From Clostridiales bacterium (GTDB lineage Bacteria > Bacillota > Clostridia > Oscillospirales > Oscillospiraceae), in NCBI GenBank assembly GCA_022781505.1, contig JALETK010000096.1, positions 1 through 40,904 of the forward strand: 40,904 nucleotides of DNA, given 5' to 3'. The translations under genes were made by a program, and so were the position numbers. Below the pieces are notes generated by a model that searched no databases, was not told the origin of the DNA, and saw only the letters and a program-made list of their open reading frames with translations. The stretch's first letter is position 1. Each line of letters starts with the position of its first letter. Positions 17,851 to 26,692 of the stretch are shown here, piece by piece.

Positions 17851-19782
17851 ATGAACAACGATCAGGACAACAGAAATCAGAACGACAAGTCCGGCAAGGA
17901 CGGCAGAGGACCCTTAAGAACCGGGCTTCCGCTGCTGGTCATCGCCATTGTTGTGGTATTGCTGTTTAACTTTGTATACAATTCCATTGCCAGCGCCCAG
18001 CTGAAGAAGAAAACCTACACGGAGTTTCTGCAGATGGTGGACCGCGGCGAGCTGGCGGAGGTTCAGTTTGAACCGGATCGGGTGCAATTCCTCACCAAGG
18101 AGGAGGCGGAGAAGCCTGGCTCCGAGCAGACGGTGTTTTACACCGGCCTCATTTCCAACACGGACAATACCCAGCTGGTGAGCACCCTGAAGAATCAGAA
18201 TGTCAGCGTGTCTCAGGAGCCCCAGGAGGACAATTCCATCATCGGATTCATCCTCTCGAACCTCCTGATTCTGGGCCTGACCTTCTTCCTCCTGACCCTT
18301 CTCATGCGGAAGATGTCCAGCTCCATGGGCGGTGGCCTGGGGGGCATCGGCCAGAGCAAGGCCAAGGTCTACATGGAGCGCCGCACCGGTGTCACCTTTG
18401 CCGACGTGGCCGGTCAGGATGAGGCCAAGGAATCCCTGGAGGAGATCATTGACTTCCTCCACAATCCCCAGAAGTACGCCGCCATCGGCGCAAAGCTCCC
18501 CAAGGGTGCGCTTTTGGTGGGCTCTCCCGGCACCGGCAAGACTCTCCTTGCCAAGGCCGTTGCCGGTGAGGCCAACGTGCCCTTCTTCTCCATCTCCGGT
18601 TCGGACTTTGTGGAGATGTTTGTGGGCGTGGGCGCCAGCCGGGTCCGGGACCTGTTCCAGCAGGCCGCCAAGGTGGCTCCCTGCATTATCTTCATCGACG
18701 AGATTGACGCCGTGGGCCGCACCAGAGACTCCAAGTTCGGCGGCAACGACGAGCGGGAGCAGACCCTCAATCAGCTCCTGGCGGAGATTGACGGCTTCGA
18801 CTCCTCCAAGGGTGTGGTGTGCCTGGCCGCCACCAACCGGCCGGAGGTTCTGGACAAGGCCCTGCTCCGGGCAGGCCGGTTTGACCGGCGGATTATTGTG
18901 GACCGTCCCAACCTCCAGGGCCGTCTGGACACCCTGAAGGTACACACCAAGAAAATCCGCCTGGCGGAGGACGTGGATCTGCGGAAGATCGCCCAGGCCA
19001 CGGCCGGCGCCGTGGGCGCGGATCTGGCAAACCTGGTAAACGAGGCCGCTTTGCGGGCCGTCCGGAAGGGCCGTCAGGCGGTGAACCAGGAGGATCTGCT
19101 TGTTTCCTTCGAGACGGTCATTGCCGGTACGGAGAAGAAGAACACTGTCCTCACGGACATTGAAAAGCGGATGATCTCCTATCACGAGGTGGGCCACGCC
19201 CTGGTGGCCGCCCTGGAGAAGCACAGTATGCCCGTCTCCAAAATCACCATTGTCCCCCACACCTCCGGCGCCCTGGGCTACACCATGCAGATGCCCGAGG
19301 AGGAGAAGTACCTGTCCACCAAGGACGAGCTTCTCACGGAGCTGAAGACTCTGGTAGGCGGCCGGGCTGCCGAGGAGGTTGTGTTCGGGGTTCAGACCAC
19401 CGGCGCCTCCAACGACATCCAGCGGGCCACGGATCTGGCCCGGAAGATGGTCACCCAGTATGGCATGAGCGCCCACTTCGGCCCCATGTCCCTGGCCACG
19501 GTGCAGAGCGAGTACCTGGACGGCCAGTCCTACATGGACTGCTCCCAGGACACCGCCGCCCAGGTGGACCGGGAGGTGCAGGCCCTTCTCACCAAGGTGC
19601 TGAACGAGTCCAAGAACCTCCTGCAGGAGCACAGAGGTCTGCTGGACGAGGTGGCCCTGTACCTGCTTACCAAGGAGACCATCACCGGCGACGAGCTGAT
19701 GCGCTATGTGAACGCGGACAAAAGCGCCCTCCCTGCCTCCGTGTTGGAGGAGCCCGAAGAGACAGAGGCGCCCCAGGAATAA
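17851..19782 (+). CDS. ftsH: ATP-dependent zinc metalloprotease FtsH
   Basis: [58 protein letters not shown] (HExGH); N-terminal TM. Confidence 0.97.
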   Translation: MNNDQDNRNQNDKSGKDGRGPLRTGLPLLVIAIVVVLLFNFVYNSIASAQLKKKTYTEFLQMVDRGELAEVQFEPDRVQFLTKEEAEKPGSEQTVFYTGLISNTDNTQLVSTLKNQNVSVSQEPQEDNSIIGFILSNLLILGLTFFLLTLLMRKMSSSMGGGLGGIGQSKAKVYMERRTGVTFADVAGQDEAKESLEEIIDFLHNPQKYAAIGAKLPKGALLVGSPGTGKTLLAKAVAGEANVPFFSISGSDFVEMFVGVGASRVRDLFQQAAKVAPCIIFIDEIDAVGRTRDSKFGGNDEREQTLNQLLAEIDGFDSSKGVVCLAATNRPEVLDKALLRAGRFDRRIIVDRPNLQGRLDTLKVHTKKIRLAEDVDLRKIAQATAGAVGADLANLVNEAALRAVRKGRQAVNQEDLLVSFETVIAGTEKKNTVLTDIEKRMISYHEVGHALVAALEKHSMPVSKITIVPHTSGALGYTMQMPEEEKYLSTKDELLTELKTLVGGRAAEEVVFGVQTTGASNDIQRATDLARKMVTQYGMSAHFGPMSLATVQSEYLDGQSYMDCSQDTAAQVDREVQALLTKVLNESKNLLQEHRGLLDEVALYLLTKETITGDELMRYVNADKSALPASVLEEPEETEAPQE

Positions 19783-19791
19783 GCAATACAA

Positions 19792-19832
19792 CAGGCGTGC
19801 TGCAAAGGTGTTCCTGCAGCACGCCTGATTTT
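19792..19832 (+). terminator. Rho-independent terminator after ftsH
   Basis: CAGGCGTGCTGCA-aaggtgttcc-TGCAGCACGCCTG-ATTTTTA. Confidence 0.85.
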
Positions 19833-19894
19833 TATACCCGGCGGGATGTCCCCAGTCCGGCAGCCGGAGAACGGGAGGAGAATGGGGTTGCTTC

Positions 19895-21343
19895 CTATGC
19901 CGCAGGCCGGTTTACGACGCCGACAAACAGGGGAAGGCCTTCGGCGTTGGTGATGGCAAAGAGGAAGGGCCGGTCCAGGGTGAAGTCTATCTCCTCCTCC
20001 GGGGCCATTCCTTCGCCCGCCGTCATCATGACGGTATAGGCTGCGGCGGTCAGGCCCTCCTCGTCAATGGTGACCCGGGCGGCGTGTTGGACCCGGGAGA
20101 GGTAAATCCCCGCCGTGTCCTCCGTCATGGGAGAGAAGTCGGAAACCCCACTGTCAAACACGTCGGTGACGCCCAGGGCCTGCAGCCCTCCGGATAGCTC
20201 CAGATCCGAGGATACGTCAAATTTGGGCAGGGCCAGATTGACCGTCAGGTATTGGCTGTTCTCCTGGCGGCTGCTTTCGGACAGCAGAAAGTCCGTCAGC
20301 CCGGAGCCTGCCAGCAGTGCGTCCGGGGTGACGCCCGCCTCCGGCAGAATCAGCCACATGCTGCCGCCGTTTTCAATCCCCTGGGCCACGGCGGAGAAGC
20401 CCTCGCCCCGGTAGAAGCTCCGGGCAGTGCTCTGATGCATGAAGTCGCAGGTGATGTCTCCGGAAGGGGTGTGGAAGAGGCCGGGCTCCGTCATGGCCTT
20501 GCTGAAATCGTCTGTCCACTTCCCCCGGAAGTAGACTGTGGCAGCCAGGGCCAGAATGGTTTCCGGGCTCATTTCCAGATCGGAGGCCTGCTCCTCCAGG
20601 AGCCCCCCGGTCTGGGCGTTGAGCCAGTCCCGCAGGGCCTGGTTGAAATCCTGGGAGCCCATGGCCCCCCGGTAGGAGGAGGCGTAATAGACCTGGGCCA
20701 GGGTGTCCATGGTCTTCTGGTTGAAGTTTACATCCTGGCTCAGCCACACGGAGCCGGCGAGGATGCTGGTGAGCACGCCGTCGTCGCAGTAGTTTGCCTG
20801 CCAGAGGGCGGTGGCCTGGGCCCGCAGGGCCTCCAGATCCGCCGCACCCAGAAGGGACAGAATCTGTGCCCGGCTGTTTCCGTCGGTCAGCTCCGCCAGC
20901 ATGGCAAGGGCCATATAGACATTCAGAGGGGAATAGACCCGGTTCTCCTCCCCGCCGGTGAGAAACTGCCGGGTGGAGCGGGCAAAGAAGTCCTCCAGCC
21001 CACTGGCATACCCCTCGGGCTGGTTCCGGAGGGCCTGCCGGCTTTCCCACCAGGCATCGAAGGCCCGGGAATAGCCGTCGCTGTCAAATTCCCCGTCGGA
21101 GGCTTCAAAGGCGGACATGTCCGGGTAGGGGGCCATGTCCGGGTACCGGGCCTCGCTGATGGCGTAGGCCGTGGTCTGCATGGGCCCGCCCACCAGGGCG
21201 CAGACCAGGAGAACCACAGCCAGGGCCGCCGCCACCGTTCCAATCCACAGGGGGCGGCGCCTCTTGCGCTTTGCCTGGAGGGCCTGGGTGATATGTTCGT
21301 CGCTGACCTCATCCAGGGCTTTTGCAATGTAGTCTTCGTTCAT
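19895..21343 (-). CDS. Membrane-anchored serpin (serine protease inhibitor family) with sigma-associated N-terminus
   Basis: Serpin signatures: NRVYSPLNVYMALAMLAELT, ILALAATVYFRGKWTDDFSKA, VNLALPKFDVSSDLELSGGLQALGVTDVFD, VTIDEEGLTAAAYTVMM (RCL hinge), LDRPFLFAITNAEGLPLFVGVVNRP. One N-terminal TM (LWIGTVAAALAVVLLVCALVGG). Confidence 0.93.
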   Translation of the reverse strand: MNEDYIAKALDEVSDEHITQALQAKRKRRRPLWIGTVAAALAVVLLVCALVGGPMQTTAYAISEARYPDMAPYPDMSAFEASDGEFDSDGYSRAFDAWWESRQALRNQPEGYASGLEDFFARSTRQFLTGGEENRVYSPLNVYMALAMLAELTDGNSRAQILSLLGAADLEALRAQATALWQANYCDDGVLTSILAGSVWLSQDVNFNQKTMDTLAQVYYASSYRGAMGSQDFNQALRDWLNAQTGGLLEEQASDLEMSPETILALAATVYFRGKWTDDFSKAMTEPGLFHTPSGDITCDFMHQSTARSFYRGEGFSAVAQGIENGGSMWLILPEAGVTPDALLAGSGLTDFLLSESSRQENSQYLTVNLALPKFDVSSDLELSGGLQALGVTDVFDSGVSDFSPMTEDTAGIYLSRVQHAARVTIDEEGLTAAAYTVMMTAGEGMAPEEEIDFTLDRPFLFAITNAEGLPLFVGVVNRPAA

Positions 21344-21894
21344 ACGGTTACACCTTCCTTTTCCAAATAGGTTTTGAGCCTGCCCCGGAGGCGGGACAGC
21401 CGCACGGAGACGGTGTTCTCCCGGAGCCCCAGCTCTGCGGCAATGGTTCCCACAGGGTCGGAAAACCAGTACCGCCGCAGGAAGATGGCCCGGTTCTCCG
21501 GGTCCAGGGTGTCCAGAAAGGCGTCGATGGCGCGTCCCAGCTCCCGGGCGGAGCAGACCTCCTCCATGGATGGCCCGGGAAGACAGTCCTCCAGCTCCGC
21601 CAGGGGCAGGTCAGGGAGCGGCCCACGCTTCTGGGCCCGGTTGGCCCGGCGGCGGTTCAGGGCGGTGTTCCGGGCAATCCGGCACACGAAAGCTGCCAGG
21701 GGATCAGGCCGCCGGGGCGGGATGGCATTCCAGGCTCCGAGATAGGTGTCATTGGCGCACTCCTCCGCGTCCTCGCGGTTTGCCAGAATGTTGTGTGCGA
21801 TTTGGAAAATCAGCTTTCCGTATTTTGCCGCCAGCTGTCCGATGGCCGTTTCGGACCGGGACCAGAACAGGGCAATGATTTGAGCATCCTCCAT
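21340..21894 (-). CDS. ECF-type RNA polymerase sigma-70 family factor
   Basis: YGKLIFQIAHNILANREDAEECANDTYLGAWNAIPP (region 2), LDTLDPENRAIFLRRYWFSDPVGTIAAELGLRENTVSVRLSRLRGRLKTYLEKEG (region 4); ATGA overlap with the serpin start. Confidence 0.93.
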   Translation of the reverse strand: MEDAQIIALFWSRSETAIGQLAAKYGKLIFQIAHNILANREDAEECANDTYLGAWNAIPPRRPDPLAAFVCRIARNTALNRRRANRAQKRGPLPDLPLAELEDCLPGPSMEEVCSARELGRAIDAFLDTLDPENRAIFLRRYWFSDPVGTIAAELGLRENTVSVRLSRLRGRLKTYLEKEGVTV

Positions 21895-21910
21895 CTCTGT
21901 CTCACCTCCT

Positions 21911-21950
21911 TCTGCCTATTACCTACCGGTTCGGAAGGGAATCTTACAGT
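21911..21950 (-). promoter_or_regulatory. Possible ECF-type (autoregulated?) promoter upstream of sigma gene
   Basis: Minus strand ACTGTAAGATTCCCTTCCGAACCGGTAGGTAATAGGCAGA directly upstream of the AAGGAGG SD; resembles bipartite ECF promoters by eye only. Confidence 0.3.
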
Positions 21951-22026
21951 CCCTTTGAAAACCGGACACATGAAAATGGATGAAGCGGCAGCGTCCCGCA
22001 AAAGAATCCGGGGAACGCTAAAAAAC

Positions 22027-22077
22027 TGCGGCGGGGGTATCCTGAGGCAACGCCCTGGGACACCCCCGCCGTATTTT
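22027..22077 (-). terminator. Rho-independent terminator of the 22110-22442 gene
   Basis: Minus strand ACGGCGGGGGTGTCCC...GGATACCCCCGCCGC then AGTTTTTTAG. Confidence 0.75.
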
Positions 22078-22109
22078 TGAATTTTTCCTGAGGGATGGGG
22101 GACGGTTTG

Positions 22110-22442
22110 TCAGTCCACCACGTCTGCGAAGTCCTCTTCATCGGCAAAGTCGCTGCCGGGCTGGGGGGCCACATTTTTCTGGCTGCGGAGCTCTCCAATC
22201 CGGTGGAGGGAGGCCTCAATCCGGCTCAGCTGCTCGTCGTAGGCGGGGCCGGAGGGAGCTGTGCCGGAGAGCTTATCCTGATAGTACAGCTTGCCGATGG
22301 CCTGGTAGGCGGTCTTCACCTTGTCCTCCTCGGCGGCGATGGATATGGACAGCTTGGCGGTGGTGGCTGCCCGCTTGGTGGCGGCAGCGGCGGTCTGGGC
22401 CACGCTTCCTGCGCGGTTCAGAAAATCATCGAAATTGCTCAT
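22110..22442 (-). CDS. Small coiled/helical hypothetical protein with acidic C-terminus
   Basis: Complete ORF MSNFDDFLNRAGSVAQTAAAATKRAATTAKLSISIAAEEDKVKTAYQAIGKLYYQ..., SD AAGGAGG, own terminator. Confidence 0.75.
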   Translation of the reverse strand: MSNFDDFLNRAGSVAQTAAAATKRAATTAKLSISIAAEEDKVKTAYQAIGKLYYQDKLSGTAPSGPAYDEQLSRIEASLHRIGELRSQKNVAPQPGSDFADEEDFADVVD

Positions 22443-22530
22443 GACGGTTCCTCCTTACAGTTGATTCTATTTCCAGTATAGCACAAAAGGGGCTTGTTTG
22501 GTGCGGACATGGGGGAATTTTACAAAAAAT

Positions 22531-23640
22531 TCAAGATCGCAGCCAGGCGTCAAAGCGGCTCCAGAGGCCGGCTTTTTCGGGAAGCTCCGGAGACGCCTCC
22601 GCCGGGGGCTCATCACCGACAGGCGCCGGGGATTCCGGCGTGTCTTCGGACTCCGCCTCCTCTGCCGCCTCCCCGTCCGGGGCGGCGGGCGCTTCCGGAG
22701 TGGCCTCTTCGGTGGATCCTTCCGGGGCCTCACCGGCAGGGGCGTCGGAAGACTCAGGGGCTTCCGCATCCGGAGCAGCCTTCTCCGCCTCCTTCGCGGC
22801 CCGGGCGGCGGCCACCTGGTTTGCAAAGAGCTTGGCAGGGTCATGGCTCCGGCGGGACTGGATCAGGAGAAGAATCAGGGCGGCGGCGCACAGGACGATG
22901 GACAGCACCTGGCTGACCCGCAGGGCCGTGCCGGGAATATAGAGGCTGTCGGACCGCAGGCCCTCAATGAGGGCCCGGCCTGCGCCGTACCAGGCCAGGT
23001 ACTGAAGCGCCACCTGGCCGTCATATTTCCGGTACTTGGACAGGAAGTGGAGCAGCAGGAAGCCCGCCAGGTTCCACAAAGACTCATAGAGGAAGGTGGG
23101 GTGGACGTAGATGGTCTCTCCCGTGAAGCTGTTCAGCAGGCCCATGCGGAGGAAGCAGTCCGTGGTGCTGCCGAAGGCCTCCCGGTTGAAGAAGTTGCCC
23201 CAGCGGCCGATGCACTGGCCGATGAGGAAGCCCAGACACACCAGATCCAGGATTGCCCCCGGCTTCAGCTTCTTGACCTTGCAGAACACCAGAACGCCGA
23301 TGGCCGCTCCGATGATGCCCCCGTAGATGGCAAGGCCGCCCTCCCAGATATAGAGGCAGCTGATGGGGTTGGCTGCGTACTGATCCCAGGAGAAGACACA
23401 GTAATAAATCCGGGCGCAGACAATGGCGAAGGGGGTGACCCACAGAACGCCGTCAATGAGATCGTCCTCCGTAATGCCGAACTCCTTGCACTGGCGGCAG
23501 GCGTAGAGCACCGCCAGGCAGAGGCCCAGGGCGATGATCACTCCGTACCAGCGAATTTGCAGGCTGCCCAGGGAGAACCCGGTGGAGGGGTTCAGGGAGA
23601 TCCCCAGGCCGGGGAAGGAAATTTCCGTAAATGCTTGCAT
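22531..23640 (-). CDS. lgt: Prolipoprotein diacylglyceryl transferase with ~100-aa Ala/Glu/Pro-rich C-terminal tail
   Basis: LQIRWYGVIIALGLCLAVLYA, YYCVFSWDQYAANP, IWEGGLAIYGGIIGA, CIGRWGNFFNREAFGSTTD, HPTFLYESLWNL, PGTALRVSQVLS; low-complexity tail PDAEAPESSDAPAGEAPEGSTEEATPEAPAAPDG... Confidence 0.95.
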   Translation of the reverse strand: MQAFTEISFPGLGISLNPSTGFSLGSLQIRWYGVIIALGLCLAVLYACRQCKEFGITEDDLIDGVLWVTPFAIVCARIYYCVFSWDQYAANPISCLYIWEGGLAIYGGIIGAAIGVLVFCKVKKLKPGAILDLVCLGFLIGQCIGRWGNFFNREAFGSTTDCFLRMGLLNSFTGETIYVHPTFLYESLWNLAGFLLLHFLSKYRKYDGQVALQYLAWYGAGRALIEGLRSDSLYIPGTALRVSQVLSIVLCAAALILLLIQSRRSHDPAKLFANQVAAARAAKEAEKAAPDAEAPESSDAPAGEAPEGSTEEATPEAPAAPDGEAAEEAESEDTPESPAPVGDEPPAEASPELPEKAGLWSRFDAWLRS

Positions 23641-24923
23641 TATGATACCTCCTCTTGCCGGGGCCGGATGACGGCCAGGGCACAGTGCTCTTCCACGGCG
23701 AATTGCCGGATGAAGTCCTCCACCTGCTCCCTGGTCACAGCGTCATAGGCCGCGGGGAACTCCAGATAGGGCACGCCGTCAAAGTGGGCGGCGCACAGGC
23801 GGAAGCAGGTGCTGTCCAGACTGTCCAGGCTCCGGTACTGGCGGCCCAGGGCGGAGCGCTTCAGCCGGTTGAAGAGATCCTCCTCCACGCCCTCCCGGCT
23901 CACCCGGCGGGCCTCCTCCAATATGGCGTCCCGGACGGCCTCCGGGTTCCGGCTGTCTCCGCCGCAGCTGAGGAGCGCCACGCCAGGCAGATCCTCGTAG
24001 CCGGCGGAGAAGGAGGAGTCAATGAGGCCCTGGCGGTAGAGCCGGAGGTACAGGGGGGAGGACTCGCCCATAAGGGCCTCCGCAGCCAGATCCCCCACAA
24101 TCTGCTGCCGGAGGCAGGGGGCGCCCCGCCCCGGCCAGGGGCATTTGAAGCCCAGCTGGAAGGTGGGCATGGCCACGTCCATGGCCCGCTCCACCAGGGG
24201 CTTGGGGCAGGTGAGGGCTTCCGGGGGGCCGTAGTCCCGCAGGGCCAGGGCATGGGGAGAGCCGGGGAGAAGCCGCTCCGCCATATCCACCACTGCTTCC
24301 GGATCCACGTCGCCCACCACGCACAGCATCATGTTGGCCGGGTGATAGAAGGCGGCGTAGCAATCATAGAGGGTCTGGGGGGTGATTTCCCCGATGCTCT
24401 CCACGCTTCCCACAATGGGCACCCGAACCGGGTGGCTTTGGTACATGGCGGCGAACAGATCCTCGTAGACCTGGCTGTCGGCACTGTCCTCATACATCCC
24501 GATCTCCTGACCGATGATGCCCCGCTCCCGCTCCACGGACTCCGCCGTAAAATAAGGGGTGGAGACGAAGGTGAGGAGAAGCTCCAGGCATTTTTCAAAA
24601 TTGTCCGTGCAGCTGAAATAGTAGGCGGTGAGGGCGTAGCTGGTAAAGGCGTTGGGGTTTGCGCCCATGGCGGAGAACTCTGCCATCACGTCCCGGCCCT
24701 CCAGGTCGAACATCTTGTGCTCCAGATAGTGAGCCACCCCGGCCGGTGTGCGGAAGGACTGGCCGTTCCACTGAAAGGCCGTGTCAATGGAGCCGAAGTT
24801 GGTGACAAAATAGGCGCTCTTCTTGGCAAAGCCCGGCTTGGGAAGCACCGCCACGGGCAGCCCATTGGAGAGGGTGGCCTCATAGAGCCGCTCGTTCAGC
24901 CGGGGATAGTTTGTAACCTTCAT
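23640..24923 (-). CDS. M16 family metallopeptidase (YmfH-like, catalytic)
   Basis: GVAHYLEHKMFDL (HxxEH zinc motif); insulinase-family layout. Confidence 0.9.
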   Translation of the reverse strand: MKVTNYPRLNERLYEATLSNGLPVAVLPKPGFAKKSAYFVTNFGSIDTAFQWNGQSFRTPAGVAHYLEHKMFDLEGRDVMAEFSAMGANPNAFTSYALTAYYFSCTDNFEKCLELLLTFVSTPYFTAESVERERGIIGQEIGMYEDSADSQVYEDLFAAMYQSHPVRVPIVGSVESIGEITPQTLYDCYAAFYHPANMMLCVVGDVDPEAVVDMAERLLPGSPHALALRDYGPPEALTCPKPLVERAMDVAMPTFQLGFKCPWPGRGAPCLRQQIVGDLAAEALMGESSPLYLRLYRQGLIDSSFSAGYEDLPGVALLSCGGDSRNPEAVRDAILEEARRVSREGVEEDLFNRLKRSALGRQYRSLDSLDSTCFRLCAAHFDGVPYLEFPAAYDAVTREQVEDFIRQFAVEEHCALAVIRPRQEEVS

Positions 24924-26188
24924 TGGCTTGCCCCCTTTAAGAAAAAGATGGTGTCCAGCCGGATTTCCCGGGCGGCGGCTGCCGCGTCCTCCACGGTGAC
25001 GGCCCGGGCGGCGGCCCGGTATGCTTCCGGCTCCAGGGGGAAGTCATTCAGAATGCAGAACAGAGCGTAGTCCTCCATCCGCCCCACGGAGTCCGGCACG
25101 GTTTTGAGGCTGGAGCAGATGGCCTCCTGGGCGGCGGTGAGCTCCTCCGGGGTGATGTCCCCTGCCTGGCAGGCCTCCAGCTGGCGCAGGATTTCGTCCT
25201 TGGCAAGGGTGTAATTGGATGTGTCAATGCCGGAGGACACCATGACGATGCCCTTTGCCCCATAGACCATGGAGCTGACATAGTAACACAGGGACAGCCG
25301 CTCCCGGACGTTCTGAAACAGCTTGCAGGTGAGGCCGCCTCCGAACAGGGCGTTGCACACCATGAGAGCGGGGAACCGGGGGTCCCGGGTGGTGATGCCC
25401 GTGGTGAAGCCCATGGAGAGCTTTCCCTGGGTCAGCTCCATGGTCTCCTCCAGGTACTGGGGCTCCGGGCGGCGGGGCATGGGGGCAAAGGGCAGCCCGG
25501 CCAGGCTCTCCCGGGGAAGCTCCCGGAGAAGCGCCCGGAGCTGCTCTCCCAGGGCGGTGAGGTCGGCGCTTCCGGCGTAAAAAATCTCAATCCGGGAGGA
25601 GGCCAGCACCCTCCTGTAGTGACGGTACAAAGACGCCGGGGTGATGGCCCGGACGTCCTCAATCTCTCCCAGCCGGGGAACGCCGAAGCCGTCCTCCCGG
25701 CACATGGCCCGGAGCATCTGACGGTCGGCATAGGCCCGCTTGTCATTGAGGCCAGACTCGATGGTGCTGATGAGGTTTTCCTTTTCCCGCTCCACATAGG
25801 CCGGGAGAAAAGCGCCCTGCTCCAGCAGGGGCTCCAGAAGAATCTCTCTCAAAAGGTCCAGCATGGGCTCCAGAATCCGATCCCCGGTCATGGCGAAGCG
25901 GTCTTCCAGGAAGCTCAGGTAAAAGCCGCAGGTCTGGATTTCCCCGCACTTCCGAACCAGAGGCCCCATGGACGCGCCGTACAGCTGGTCCAGGGCCCGG
26001 GAGATGTCCTGCAAACTCTCATGCCGGGCGCTGCCCTGAATCAGAACGTTGGGAAGCAGGGCGTTGAGCGCGGCCTCCTGCCGGCACAGAGGGCGCAACA
26101 GGCTAAAGCTGAGGCAGGCGCTTTTGAACCGGTCCGTCCTGACGCCCTGAAGCCAGACCCCGGGCAGAAGTTCCATTCGTTGGTGCAT
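24920..26188 (-). CDS. M16 family peptidase-like protein (YmfF-like, HxxEH absent)
   Basis: MHQRMELLPGVWLQGVRTDRFKSACLSFSLLRPL...ALDQLYGASMGPLVRKCGE; ATGA overlap with the downstream M16 gene. SD AAGGAAG before ATG 26188; the 1138-aa ORF upstream of this is antisense read-through. Confidence 0.85.
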   Translation of the reverse strand: MHQRMELLPGVWLQGVRTDRFKSACLSFSLLRPLCRQEAALNALLPNVLIQGSARHESLQDISRALDQLYGASMGPLVRKCGEIQTCGFYLSFLEDRFAMTGDRILEPMLDLLREILLEPLLEQGAFLPAYVEREKENLISTIESGLNDKRAYADRQMLRAMCREDGFGVPRLGEIEDVRAITPASLYRHYRRVLASSRIEIFYAGSADLTALGEQLRALLRELPRESLAGLPFAPMPRRPEPQYLEETMELTQGKLSMGFTTGITTRDPRFPALMVCNALFGGGLTCKLFQNVRERLSLCYYVSSMVYGAKGIVMVSSGIDTSNYTLAKDEILRQLEACQAGDITPEELTAAQEAICSSLKTVPDSVGRMEDYALFCILNDFPLEPEAYRAAARAVTVEDAAAAAREIRLDTIFFLKGASQ

Positions 26189-26378
26189 ATCATTCTTCCT
26201 TTCGGCCGGAGGCTCCGGCCAGCGTTGCTCATACTGCATTATATACCAATTTGCCCAAAAGGGAAAGACATTTTTCATCTCCCGGCCCTGATTTTCAAAA
26301 AAGGGCGGGTGTGGGGAAAACCGGGGGCGCGGCGGTGGAGGGCCTGGGAAAAGGGACGGAAATGTCAGACTTTTTCTC

Positions 26379-26406
26379 TTGACTTTGACCAACGGCGTGA
26401 TATGAT
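26379..26406 (+). promoter_or_regulatory. Putative promoter for the ACP-MBOAT-SGNH operon
   Basis: TTGACT - 16 bp - TATGAT. Confidence 0.5.
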
Positions 26407-26458
26407 AGCTCTGGAGAAAATGAAAGATATACGGGCAATGGCCCGAAGGAGGAAAACC

Positions 26459-26689
26459 ATGGATGAATTGATGGAGATCCTGGAGGAAATCAATCCCGAT
26501 GTGGACTATGAGACGGAGGACCGGCTGATTGACGGCAAGGTGCTGGACTCTTTCAGCATTGTAACCCTGGTGTCCGAGATTTCGGACGCCTTTGACATTG
26601 AGATCAGCCCCAAGTATCTGGTGCCGGAGAACTTCAACAGCGCCCGGGCCATGTGGGCCATGATTCAGAAGATTCAGCAGGAGGAGTGA
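26459..26689 (+). CDS. Acyl/D-alanyl carrier protein-like
   Basis: 76 aa with DSFS phosphopantetheine motif (GKVLDSFSIVTLVSEISDAFDIEI); SD GAAGGAGG. Confidence 0.88.
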   Translation: MDELMEILEEINPDVDYETEDRLIDGKVLDSFSIVTLVSEISDAFDIEISPKYLVPENFNSARAMWAMIQKIQQEE

Positions 26690-26692
26690 GGA

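Noticed and set aside
17914-19791. 625-aa ORF antisense to ftsH
   Set aside because: Low-complexity His/Gly/Leu/Val-rich mirror translation of a strongly conserved gene; typical GC-rich antisense artefact.
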